This document shows positions 57,753-64,000 of a stretch of 64,000 nucleotides of DNA, in pieces. A program made the translations under genes and the position numbers. Below the pieces are notes generated by a model. It was given only the letters and a program-made list of their open reading frames with translations, did no database searches and had not been told where the DNA came from. How positions within the stretch are numbered: the first letter of the stretch is position 1; each line of letters begins with the position of its first letter. Source of the stretch: CALCEB01 sp035531475 (GTDB taxonomy: Bacteria > Acidobacteriota > Terriglobia > UBA7540); assembly GCA_035531475.1 (NCBI GenBank), contig DATKST010000034.1:9698-73697 (forward strand). The letters run 5' to 3'.

Positions 57753-57855
57753 CGGTGGCGATAGACCCCAACGGCGTACCATTGGAATAGTACGCTAAAA
57801 GCGTAGAATAGTCAAAGGCCCGCAGTGCCTTGCGATTCAAGACCACACAACCCAG

Positions 57856-57936
57856 GCCGCGGTCAGTGTTTTTCTGTCCGTGGGCCTTTTCCCGTGACAA
57901 ACCTACGGTCAATTCTCAAAACGCACTGACCGTGGC
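57856..57936 (-). repeat. Cassette-type repeat, copy 4
   Basis: On the plus strand: CCGCGGTCAGTGTTTTTCTG, TCCGTGGGCCTTTTCCCGTG, ACAAACCTACGGTCAATTCT, CAAAACGCACTGACCGTGG. The outer stem CGGTCAGTG/CACTGACCG is perfect (9 bp). The inner stem CCGTGGG/CCTACGG has one mismatch. It is the best-formed copy and lies 84 bp downstream of the HigA-like gene. Confidence 0.72.
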
Positions 57937-58019
57937 CCCCGCTAATGTGCCGGAATCGGATGCGGAGTTGGAATGGACAACCGATGCAGCGGCAAGACCG
58001 AATCGTGGGGAAACCCATC

Positions 58020-58454
58020 TCAGATGAAGAGAGCGGGCGTGACGTGGAAGCGGGCACTGAGCCGGCGAATGTGTTCTGTCGTTAAATTGCGCTTACCCTT
58101 GAGCACTTCGGAAATAATACTAGGCGTTCCGAAGACATCAATGAGGTCCTTCTGTTTGAGGCCATTTGCCTCCATCAACTCAATCACGCTATCGACTGGA
58201 GTGGCCTTCCTCAGAGAATAGTGCTCCTCTTCAAAGTTCTCGATCAGCACAGTGAGTAGAGCCGCCAATTCTTGCTCGGCTGGCGTCGGGTCAGGCTTAC
58301 GGTCCAGAGTTTCAAGCACATGGGTGTAATGATCGTTTTCCGCCTCGTTCCGGATGACATGGGGCAGGCTCCTGCCAACCAGCTCGCTGTATTCCTGCTG
58401 ATCGACCGTCTTCTTGCTGATCTTTCCGGCCATTGAAAAGCAGCTTGCACTCAT
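58020..58454 (-). CDS. HigA-type HTH antitoxin
   Basis: About 144 residues from ATG 58454 (MSASCFSMAGKISKKTVDQQ); ATG 58463 or the internal MAGKIS start are alternatives. The HTH is in the C-terminal part: DSVIELMEANGLKQKDLIDV, FGTPSIISEVLKGKRNLTTE, HIRRLSARFHVTPALFI (about 90-143). The region before it (VLETLDRKPDPTPAEQELAA and LLTVLIENFEEEHYSLRKAT) is the helical dimer/toxin-binding arm of HigA2-like antitoxins. It overlaps the HigB gene by 4 nt (ATGA), the usual toxin-first order. The HigB toxin seems N-terminally altered. Confidence 0.85.
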   Translation of the reverse strand: MSASCFSMAGKISKKTVDQQEYSELVGRSLPHVIRNEAENDHYTHVLETLDRKPDPTPAEQELAALLTVLIENFEEEHYSLRKATPVDSVIELMEANGLKQKDLIDVFGTPSIISEVLKGKRNLTTEHIRRLSARFHVTPALFI

Positions 58455-58681
58455 CGCTTCCAACCTCCACGGTCGTACTCGGCATGGGTTAAGACGTGCC
58501 GAAGGAATATCCGTCGCGTCCGGTAATTGATCTCGGTGATAAGCCGGTATTCGTTGCCCTTCATGTTAAATACCGTGAATCCCTCCGACTCATCGGCGCG
58601 GGCGAAGGTCTTGCGGACCTCGATCAGATTCTTCCACTCAGCCCTTCGAGCGGCGCGCAACCACGGGAGGATTGCGTCCAC
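58451..58681 (-). CDS. HigB-type toxin, N-terminus apparently replaced
   Basis: From GTG 58681 the frame reads VDAILPWLRAARRAEWKNLI, then EVRKTFARADESEGFTVFNM, KGNEYRLITEINYRTRRIFL and RHVLTHAEYDRGGWKR. This matches the HigB consensus (AEWKNLxEVR, FNxxGNxYRL, VLTHAEYD, with catalytic-region His and Tyr). Known HigB toxins have ~15-20 more residues before the DAILPW block; upstream sequence here diverges at about 58685, close to the tRNA-Arg fragment. It may be a 5'-truncated gene or start at this GTG. Confidence 0.65.
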   Translation of the reverse strand: MDAILPWLRAARRAEWKNLIEVRKTFARADESEGFTVFNMKGNEYRLITEINYRTRRIFLRHVLTHAEYDRGGWKR

Positions 58682-58733
58682 CAAAACCAAGTGATACGAG
58701 TGAGACCCAACCGAGCCAAGTTGTTGGATTGAT

Positions 58734-58778
58734 TGGTACGCCCGGGGTGATTCGAACACCCGACCCCTTGCTTCGTAG
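58734..58778 (-). other. 3' half of tRNA-Arg(ACG), likely attachment-site remnant
   Basis: On the minus strand the sequence CTACGAA (anticodon loop, ACG) is followed by GCAAG, GGGTC, the T-arm GGGTG-TTCGAAT-CACCC, the acceptor half CGGGCGT, A and CCA. Upstream of the anticodon loop there is no matching 5' half: the required anticodon stem CTTGC and acceptor ACGCCCG are absent. This is the product left when an integrase uses a tRNA gene as attachment site. Confidence 0.75.
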
Positions 58779-58894
58779 GCTGGGTGAGTTGGGCTAACTC
58801 GTTGATTTTGCAGCATGGCTGGCAATCGAAAAGACCTTTCAGACACGCTCTGGACACTCAAGTGGTACCGAACTGGTACTCGCTTTTCGACCAC

Positions 58895-59373
58895 TTGCGG
58901 AAATTACTCAGTGCGCAATGGTGATAGAGAGTTTCAATCGGGGCTTGACGGTCCTGTTGGTTCGGCCCTGTCAAGCAATTTAAGAATGGTACTTTCGCTG
59001 AATCATCCTGCAATTTAAGAATGTTACCCGTAGCCGTCGGTGCTGTGGAATGTGGGAATCCGGCGTGGGGTCTTTCGCCGGATTGCCAAGCGCGGTGGTA
59101 AGCGTGGGAAGCTCGTCTTGGTTTTTGGAGTTTTCCACGCTTCCCTCGGGTGCGTCATTTCCGCAGCGCGTTGCTGGCTGGATTTTTGCGAGATTGAACT
59201 TGACCGCTCGTGATCCCCCGCTCGCCCGGAGTCTTGGGTCCGCCGCGGCGCGCTGGCCAGGGCGCCTTGCCGGCGGCTTTGCGCCATCGCGGGCACCCCG
59301 CGGCTCGGCGCGTGGATCCCCTGCAGCTTCTCCACGATACAGTCCGAGAGCTCGTAAGCGTCCGGCGAACCTT
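58895..59373. other. Spacer with a duplicated 18-nt motif
   Basis: GCAATTTAAGAATGGTAC (58975-58992) and GCAATTTAAGAATGTTAC (59010-59027) are direct copies with one difference. Minus-strand frames to 59377 have no protein-like features. It may be the ragged end of an insertion element. Confidence 0.4.
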
Positions 59374-60780
59374 TCAATTACCCACAAGTTTGGCTGCATT
59401 GAACCCAAGCTGGATATCGGTAAGTCGGGAGAGCCCGCGCCACATGACCTTATTACCCGGCGGAGGATCATCAGCGGGAGCAAGGTAGCCGCCAAGTCTG
59501 GCTAGCTTGGTGATGTAGAAAGATAACGACCTCTTTCGAGGGCGATCGACAGCGCGATCCGGAACAAGATGATCAAGCAGTTGGCGCTCGGTTTTTGAAA
59601 ACACATGGCCTGCGGCCATTCCTGAAGCCGAACGGTTGAGCATGGTCATCCAGAAAATTCTCCAACTCAGAATGCAGAAGACCGAGATCAAATTCACAAG
59701 CCGATCCGCTGTCCGCAGCCTGGATTCCTCCGCCTTACAGCCTGACTTCAAGATCTTGTGGTAGGTTTCAACCTTCCAGCGCGAGGCATACCAGGCCAGT
59801 TTCTGGATGGCTTCAGCCTGAGAACGGACCGGTAGATCGGTGAGGAGTTTCCAATTAATCGGCTCCCGATCCTTGGGCGTCCCAAGCTCTTGGGCGTAGA
59901 TCACGGTTAGCGTGAGTTCGGGATACCGTTTCTGTTTCCCGATCGGAGGGAGGATCCGGATACGGCGGTATCGAATTCCCAAGATAGCTTCGGAGCAATT
60001 CCCCTGCTTGTCTCTCACCTCGATTCGATGCAAACCTTTTAATGGTGCCGCGTCCATTTCCTGCGAGATCGTTTGCGTTCCATCTTCGACCAGACGATCG
60101 ACGCAGGTCCGTACCAGGAAATGGGTTCTAACTTCCTGCGCGGTGCAGAAGAACTCATAGATGTCGCTTTCCCGATCCCCAATATGGACGCATCGCTCAG
60201 GTTCATTCAGGAGCGTGGTGGCCTGCTTCAAGTTCTCCAGCCAGCGGACGCTTTCTTTCTCTTCGATAGGAACCCGTGTCGGATTAATCTTCTTTTTCAG
60301 CGCGTTCGATCCCTTGAACCTCTTTCTCGTCCAGAACTTCACGGCCGCGAGTCCGAGCGGCAGACCCTCGGTGGTGACCACGAGGCTGGAGTGCATCAGG
60401 AGGCCACACACGGTGTGCATACGAAAGCGGCCTGCCGGGTCCTTGCCGCTGTTCACCTTATTAGTCACTCCTATCGCTAGAGGATCTTCTCTCTGAAAAG
60501 AGAATTCCGTGGTGTCATGCAGCACCAGAACCCATCCCTCGGTGACTCGGAAGCGAGCCCGCGTCGCCTGGAAATGGCCAGCAAGGATATCCCGCTCGCT
60601 GACTTTCTGATTGGAGAAGAACCTGTAAGCAGCCTTCGTGCTGGCCCAGTCCTGGCAGGCCAGGGGGATGGTTTCGCCTATTGCCTGAGAGGACTTTTCC
60701 AGCAGGGTCCTGAACCGTTTTCCCAGACGGACGTCCGCAAATCTACATTCCTCAAGTTCATCGTCAAGCCATGATGTCAT
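59374..60780 (-). CDS. IS4-family (Tn5/IS50-like) transposase
   Basis: About 468 residues from ATG 60780 (MTSWLDDELEECRFADVRLG; GGAGG upstream); a GTG at 60795 is possible. The N-terminal ~75-residue DNA-binding domain is followed by the DDE core. Catalytic segments are VLVLHDTTEFSFQ (first Asp), CVHIGDRESDIYEFF (second Asp) and the YREK-like KVETYHKILKSGCKAEESRL (Glu). A C-terminal dimerisation region (about 385-460) follows. The gene is intact. Its upstream end was hit by the IS1-like transposon: the 8-bp duplication CGATTCTG overlaps the very start of the gene. Own terminal inverted repeats were not identified. Confidence 0.88.
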   Translation of the reverse strand: MTSWLDDELEECRFADVRLGKRFRTLLEKSSQAIGETIPLACQDWASTKAAYRFFSNQKVSERDILAGHFQATRARFRVTEGWVLVLHDTTEFSFQREDPLAIGVTNKVNSGKDPAGRFRMHTVCGLLMHSSLVVTTEGLPLGLAAVKFWTRKRFKGSNALKKKINPTRVPIEEKESVRWLENLKQATTLLNEPERCVHIGDRESDIYEFFCTAQEVRTHFLVRTCVDRLVEDGTQTISQEMDAAPLKGLHRIEVRDKQGNCSEAILGIRYRRIRILPPIGKQKRYPELTLTVIYAQELGTPKDREPINWKLLTDLPVRSQAEAIQKLAWYASRWKVETYHKILKSGCKAEESRLRTADRLVNLISVFCILSWRIFWMTMLNRSASGMAAGHVFSKTERQLLDHLVPDRAVDRPRKRSLSFYITKLARLGGYLAPADDPPPGNKVMWRGLSRLTDIQLGFNAAKLVGN

Positions 60781-60852
60781 CCAACGCGCCTCCACGATTC
60801 TGGGTAGTGGTGCAGTTTGAATTTGGAATGGCAGCGGACGTGCTAGGATTTC

Positions 60853-61248
60853 CTAGAAATTAAAGAATAGATCTTCTAGTACTTTTTTGCGGAACTGCCA
60901 GCAGGTGAGTTCTTCTTTATCTGTTTTTAACTTACAATCGCCTTCATTGGTTAGCGTAAGGGTGGCTCGAAGGGGATCGGCACTCGCCCTCTGATGAGAC
61001 TGCCCAGCTTCGGGGTGCGCCGATATTTCAGATTCAGTACACTTGAATACTACTGACGCATAAGCCCCAGATGTACCTTCGCGCAACACAGCAAACCTAT
61101 CGCCGTTCGCTACTAGCTTGAAGCTAACTTTCTCTTCCGGCTTCTTTAGCTCGTTTCTGGTTTTTACGTCCTCTTCAGCGCCAAGGCGAAGCTTCGTAAA
61201 TATCACAAATGGCGAACAGTCATGCCTCAATTTTACCCAATTCTCCAT
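60853..61248 (-). CDS. Hypothetical passenger protein next to the transposase
   Basis: A 131-residue protein from ATG 61248 (MENWVKLRHDCSPFVIFTKL); a TTG at 61263 overlapping the transposase stop (TTGA) would add five residues. Moderately charged, with strand-like segments (EKVSFKLVANGDRFAVLREG, AYASVVFKCTESE, LRATLTLTNEGDCKLK) and a C-terminal helix. No family is recognised. It is encoded directly after the transposase within the transposon, so it may affect transposition or host fitness. Confidence 0.6.
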   Translation of the reverse strand: MENWVKLRHDCSPFVIFTKLRLGAEEDVKTRNELKKPEEKVSFKLVANGDRFAVLREGTSGAYASVVFKCTESEISAHPEAGQSHQRASADPLRATLTLTNEGDCKLKTDKEELTCWQFRKKVLEDLFFNF

Positions 61249-61259
61249 TATGGATTCTC

Positions 61260-62084
61260 TCAAACGCCAACCTTACCAAGCATTTCTTCGATTGTCAAGA
61301 CGTGACCTGTGATCCCAGCTTCCATCGCGGGAGTGACGCGCAAGCTGCTGTGAACCCGGCAGAAGTTATAGTGCATGGTATACAGCGCAACCGCATAAGC
61401 GTGATTCTCGATTTTCTTTGAAAAGCCATTTGTCAGCCGGGTGAACCGCCTCATAGTCATTCTCATAGTCAAGTTCTGGCGCTCAACGTAGCTGGTCGAA
61501 ACATGACCCGAATCGGGCTTTCCAGAAATCCGCTTAATGTCGCATCCCACGCAGCGGGCTGGGCTGTACCGTGTTTCGTCCTGTGTTGACTCATAGATTT
61601 TCGAGAGCATCGCGTAATCCACTTCCGCCCCAAATGCACCCTCGACTGCCTCAAGATAAGCTCGGTGGCCGTCTGTGGTGAGTTGAATCCGGTGCGACAA
61701 GCGCGAAGCTAGATCGTCAATCAGGATTCTTGCGGTGTGGCCGTCACGGTTGCCGAGTGTAAAAGACACGATCAATTTTGTATCCGCATCGAGGGCAACC
61801 CAAGTCCACACGTCACCATATCCAAACTGGCCCTTCTTGTCGGCGGGCACGTTCTTTTCTTTGGCATAGCAGAATTGCCAGATTTCGTCGCATTGAATCC
61901 GCTTGCACTTGAGGTTGCGGAGAGCCTTGTCCTGGTAATCGGCGCAAGCGTTGCCCGCGTCTCGCAGCAGATTCAAGACGGTGTGCTTTGATACTCCGGT
62001 CATACGTACACTTGAATTGATCGAATTGCCCTCCACTAGCGCCGCGATCACTTGAGCCTGTTTGGTACGATTCAGTCTGTTCAT
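61260..62084 (-). CDS. IS1-like DDE transposase
   Basis: 274 residues from ATG 62084 (MNRLNRTKQAQVIAALVEGN). An N-terminal helix-turn-helix (NSSVRMTGVSKHTVLNLLRD, about 21-40) is followed by the DDE domain: CDEIWQFCYAKEKN (first Asp), WTWVALDADTKLIVSFTLGN, then LTTDGHRAYLEAVEGAFG (second Asp) and SYVERQNLTMRMTMRRFTRL (catalytic Glu), then HAYAVALYTMHYNFCRVHSS. It is larger than the classic frameshift-made InsAB of IS1 but shares its plan; such single-ORF members occur in archaea and several bacterial phyla. Predicted promoter at 62137-62108. Confidence 0.87.
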   Translation of the reverse strand: MNRLNRTKQAQVIAALVEGNSINSSVRMTGVSKHTVLNLLRDAGNACADYQDKALRNLKCKRIQCDEIWQFCYAKEKNVPADKKGQFGYGDVWTWVALDADTKLIVSFTLGNRDGHTARILIDDLASRLSHRIQLTTDGHRAYLEAVEGAFGAEVDYAMLSKIYESTQDETRYSPARCVGCDIKRISGKPDSGHVSTSYVERQNLTMRMTMRRFTRLTNGFSKKIENHAYAVALYTMHYNFCRVHSSLRVTPAMEAGITGHVLTIEEMLGKVGV

Positions 62085-62107
62085 GGCGTCTCCTAGCCAA
62101 CAACTCC

Positions 62108-62137
62108 ATTCTATACGTACCCGCGCACGTATGTCAA
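62108..62137 (-). promoter_or_regulatory. Promoter of the IS1-like transposase
   Basis: On the minus strand TTGACA (62137-62132) and TAGAAT (62113-62108) are separated by 18 bp. The spacer TACGTGCGCGGGTACGTA contains CGTGCGCG and TACGTA, which recur in the divergent promoter. Confidence 0.65.
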
Positions 62138-62170
62138 GAGAAAAATGAGGCCCGGAGCAAAATAATTTTC

Positions 62171-62200
62171 TTGCTATTCGTGCGCGCCTACGTATATGAT
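62171..62200 (+). promoter_or_regulatory. Divergent promoter of the small basic gene
   Basis: TTGCTA (62171-62176) and TATGAT (62195-62200) with an 18-bp spacer TTCGTGCGCGCCTACGTA. The expected transcription start coincides with the ATG at 62207, so the mRNA may be leaderless. The shared CGTGCGCGnnTACGTA suggests a common operator. Confidence 0.6.
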
Positions 62201-62206
62201 AAGGGC

Positions 62207-62374
62207 ATGGCAAATAAGCGGAAAAACCCGTATGCTGTGGCTCTGGGGAAACGCGGCGCGAAAAAGGGCGGACTGGCCCGAGCCGCAAAGATGACGCCCG
62301 AAGAGCGAAGCGAGAGCGCACGGAAGGCCGTTCTCGCTCGCTGGGCCAAGGCAAAAATTAGGAAGTCGTCGTAA
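62207..62374 (+). CDS. Small basic protein, candidate repressor of the transposon
   Basis: A 55-residue protein (MANKRKNPYAVALGKRGAKK, then GGLARAAKMTPEERSESARK, AVLARWAKAKIRKSS) with ~17 Lys/Arg. The TPEERSExARKAVxARW stretch is a short helical motif found in other small proteins encoded by mobile elements. It is likely DNA- or RNA-binding. It is transcribed divergently from the transposase, and the promoters share a motif, so it could be the regulator. No helix-turn-helix is obvious. Confidence 0.65.
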   Translation: MANKRKNPYAVALGKRGAKKGGLARAAKMTPEERSESARKAVLARWAKAKIRKSS

Positions 62375-62569
62375 GGCGGAAATCACCCATAAGATTCGTG
62401 GCGCGGATCGGCGGATGATGTACCTTATCTGGCATAGCAGGAGGAGTATGCCATGCCAGCATTATACTGTCAACCCCCGACAGAGCTGTCTGTCGAATGC
62501 GCCCAATCCTGCGCGTACAGGAATTTTGCTTCTGACCTTGAGCTAACGGGACTGGATTACCTGATTTTC

Positions 62570-63382
62570 ATGTTTAGGGTTTATTTCGACGACAGCGGAA
62601 CGGACGCTAACTCGGATATCACTGTGGCCGCCTGCTATGTCTCGACTAAGCGCGGTTGGGATGAGTTCGTAACAGAGTGGGACCGGGCGCGTTGGCAGGA
62701 GGGGTTCGATTCTTTTCACATGGCAGAGTTCACGGCACCATCGGAGCACCAGCACAAACCTTACTGCGATTGGGACGAGGTTAAAAAGAACCATGTCTAT
62801 GAAAGGCTTGCGAAGATCATCAATCAAAACAAGCGAATCGGCATCGCCGTTGCCGTGCCGAAGGAAAATTGGAACCGTACCCCCGAGCGAATCCGGCTTC
62901 ACTTTGGTACTGAGCACTATACATTCGCTGTTAGATTGTGTATGATGCAAATTGCAAAATGGAGGAAAAAGAGTCTCATATCTCTTCCGATTCAATACGT
63001 TTTTGATTGGGAAATGAACACAAGCCGCAAGCGGAAGGAGATCGATACTATTTTTGAAATATTCAGTAATCCTGCGCACGAGCACCTAGCAGAAGTGTAT
63101 GGCGTAGAGCCAGAAGGCTACTCGTTTCAGCGTAAGGAGAACTTCAAGCCTCTCCAAGCCGCTGATATCCTAGCGTGGCAAATGCGCTCACATATGCATA
63201 AGATTTGGTTGCACGACCAGGACGACCTCTCGCTTTGCCATCCAGGATTTAGGATGCTACGTGAGGATCAGGAAATGGACTTAGGGTTTATGACAGAAGA
63301 ACAGATAACTAGATTTGTTGAAAAAGTGGATGCCTGGGAAAAGAGTATCGGCCCATTGCCTCCGCTGTATCCGCAACGCTAA
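62570..63382 (+). CDS. DUF3800 domain protein
   Basis: 270 residues from ATG 62570 (MFRVYFDDSGTDANSDITVA); an in-frame start at 62453 would add 39 residues without family features. The DUF3800 hallmark is the N-terminal YFDDSGT (acidic active-site-like pair) with matching VAACYVSTKRGWDEFVTEWD, and the C-terminal QAADILAWQMRS (about 215-226) with the second acidic residue. The family has an RNase-H-like fold and is often found in mobile or defence contexts; its activity is unproven. Between are HTYFAVRLCMM-type helices. Cargo of the IS1-like transposon. Confidence 0.82.
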   Translation: MFRVYFDDSGTDANSDITVAACYVSTKRGWDEFVTEWDRARWQEGFDSFHMAEFTAPSEHQHKPYCDWDEVKKNHVYERLAKIINQNKRIGIAVAVPKENWNRTPERIRLHFGTEHYTFAVRLCMMQIAKWRKKSLISLPIQYVFDWEMNTSRKRKEIDTIFEIFSNPAHEHLAEVYGVEPEGYSFQRKENFKPLQAADILAWQMRSHMHKIWLHDQDDLSLCHPGFRMLREDQEMDLGFMTEEQITRFVEKVDAWEKSIGPLPPLYPQR

Positions 63383-63519
63383 TTCTCAGTACGCCTAACA
63401 ATCTCCTGCATCACCCGGAACGTCGCTTGGTTGAAGTCCTCTTTCGGCTGGCGCTGAGGGCGGCCAACCGTTTTCGTTTTCGCCTTCGCATTCGGCTTCG
63501 GTTCGGTTTTCTTCGCCAT
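63379..63519 (-). CDS. Small charged protein of the transposon
   Basis: A 46-residue protein from ATG 63519 (MAKKTEPKPNAKAKTKTVGR), then PQRQPKEDFNQATFRVMQEI, VRRTEN. A Lys-rich, disordered N-terminus precedes a helical FNQATFRVMQEIV stretch. It overlaps the 3' end of the DUF3800 gene by 4 nt in convergent orientation. Small proteins with a PxDFNQAxF motif are common in mobile elements; function unknown. Confidence 0.5.
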   Translation of the reverse strand: MAKKTEPKPNAKAKTKTVGRPQRQPKEDFNQATFRVMQEIVRRTEN

Positions 63520-63600
63520 GCCCCAAGTCTGACAGATGGCTATGCCCTGCGCAAGACCCAACAATTTCAAACTGCACCACTACCCGATTCTGCCTTGATT

Positions 63601-63640
63601 TGGTGATATCCTAATGTATAGTTACATTAGGATATCACCA
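63601..63640. promoter_or_regulatory. Perfect 18-bp palindrome abutting a start codon
   Basis: TGGTGATATCCTAATGTA (63601-63618), TAGT, and its exact complement (63623-63640). The last base is the A of the ATG of the next gene. It could be an operator or an mRNA hairpin that hides the start codon, or the end of a small element. Confidence 0.7.
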
Positions 63641-63945
63641 TGAAAAAGACGATTGAACTCGACTGGCCGATTCTTCCGGGAAGTATCTCCACAGCACGAA
63701 GTCGCTGCGGGAAAGCGCGTTGCGCGTGCAAGCTCAGCTCGCCCCGCCTGCACGGCATCTACTATCGATGGACAGGATTTATTGATGGGAAAAGAACAAC
63801 CAAGACCCTCAGCAAGAAAGAAGCCCAGGAATGCCTACGGCGCATCCGCAATTACCGCAGACTTCAGAGAGACATTGAAATACTGGTTCCTCAGCAAAAT
63901 TTGTGGGTCCATTCTGGTTCTGGTAACGCCCCAAGGCTATGGTAG
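63640..63945 (+). CDS. DUF6788-like protein
   Basis: A 101-residue protein (MKKTIELDWPILPGSISTAR). Core pattern: SRCGKARCACKLSSPRLHGI (Cys-rich, about 22-41), YYRWTGFIDGKRTTKTLSKK and EAQECLRRIRNYRRLQRDIE. This resembles short DUF6788 proteins often adjacent to transposases; the CGKxxCxC/HG pattern suggests a metal-binding knuckle. The start codon is fused to a perfect palindrome. The reading frame ends at 63945, so the protein appears complete though short. Confidence 0.7.
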   Translation: MKKTIELDWPILPGSISTARSRCGKARCACKLSSPRLHGIYYRWTGFIDGKRTTKTLSKKEAQECLRRIRNYRRLQRDIEILVPQQNLWVHSGSGNAPRLW

Positions 63946-64000
63946 AGCGCCACTTCAACCGCTTTGAAGGTTCGAAAGCCATAGGCTTTTCTGAGAGTCA

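Larger units (their letters stand above)
60803..63584. mobile_element. IS1-like transposon with passenger genes
   Basis: A 2782-bp unit bounded by inverted repeats GGTAGTGGTGCAGTTTGAA (left, from 60803; right, ending at 63584). Both ends are flanked by the direct repeat CGATTCTG (60795-60802 and 63585-63592), an 8-bp target duplication as produced by IS1-family elements. Inside are the transposase (61260-62084, minus), a hypothetical gene (60853-61248, minus), a 55-residue basic protein (62207-62374, plus), a DUF3800 protein (62570-63382, plus) and a 46-residue protein (63379-63519, minus). It is inserted at the start of the IS4 transposase gene. Confidence 0.85.

Noticed and set aside
55140..57936. 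A CRISPR array
   Set aside because: The repeats are ~80-90 bp, diverged and separated by whole genes; there are no short unique spacers and no cas genes.
58451..58894. A full-length HigB gene starting at 58894
   Set aside because: The first ~70 residues would be read through the tRNA-Arg fragment in antisense and do not match HigB; similarity begins at about 58681.

Overview
The window looks like a chromosomal segment of an uncultured or poorly studied Acidobacteriota (Terriglobia-type) bacterium. This is inferred from the moderately high GC content, the DUF1844 protein beside a PhnP-like hydrolase and ribF, the uppS-cdsA-dxr-rseP-ispG block, the ffh-rpsP-KH-rimM-trmD-rplS-rnhB block, many secreted TPR-type proteins, and several families of short palindromic intergenic repeats. 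No rRNA or marker search could be run, so the phylum is an inference.

Layout. 1-3.6 kb (minus): a truncated secreted TPR protein, then an ECF sigma factor, zinc-finger anti-sigma factor and secreted TPR protein operon. 4.1 kb: tRNA-Ala(GGC). 4.3-9.5 kb: accessory region with toxin-antitoxin debris (intact MNT gene, truncated HepT, PIN and antitoxin remnants), a membrane protein, a SIR2-like protein, and fused ssb/RepA remnants of a lost replicon. 9.6-11.7 kb: pgsA, AMMECR1 and a secreted protein. 12.3-18.9 kb: a CusCBA-like heavy-metal RND efflux operon. 19-31 kb: metabolic and secreted proteins (serA, class V aminotransferase, glycine-zipper lipoprotein, DUF4136 protein, tartrate/malate-type dehydrogenase, sugar transporter, DUF1844, MBL hydrolase, ribF). 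31.3-32.0 kb: a probable selenoprotein read through an in-frame TGA. 32-38 kb: isoprenoid, envelope and site-2-protease genes. 38.1 kb: hicBA. 38.8-47 kb: aminopeptidase, carboxylate-amine ligase, methyltransferase and the translation/SRP block. 47-49.3 kb: a TgpA-like transglutaminase. 50-51.2 kb: a DAHP synthase gene preceded by a leader peptide with ten consecutive aromatic residues and a terminator hairpin, a clear attenuator.

51.4-58.9 kb is a defence and toxin-antitoxin island with nearly all genes on the minus strand: FitAB, an ATPase/DREG-protein pair, a HEPN-like protein, BrnTA, a broken RelE/HigB-type toxin beside its antitoxin, and HigBA. Four related ~80-90 bp structured repeats each lie just downstream of one module, giving a cassette-like layout. 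A 3' half of tRNA-Arg(ACG) marks a likely integration boundary at 58.7 kb. 59.4-64 kb is mobile DNA: an IS4 (Tn5-like) transposase whose upstream region is interrupted by a 2.8 kb IS1-like transposon (60803-63584), with matching terminal inverted repeats, an 8-bp target duplication and four passenger genes. To its right, a perfect 40-bp palindrome abuts the start codon of a DUF6788-like gene.

The strongest candidates for new biology are the aromatic leader attenuator, the cassette-like toxin-antitoxin array, the passenger-carrying IS1-like transposon with a divergent promoter pair sharing a motif, and the selenoprotein.
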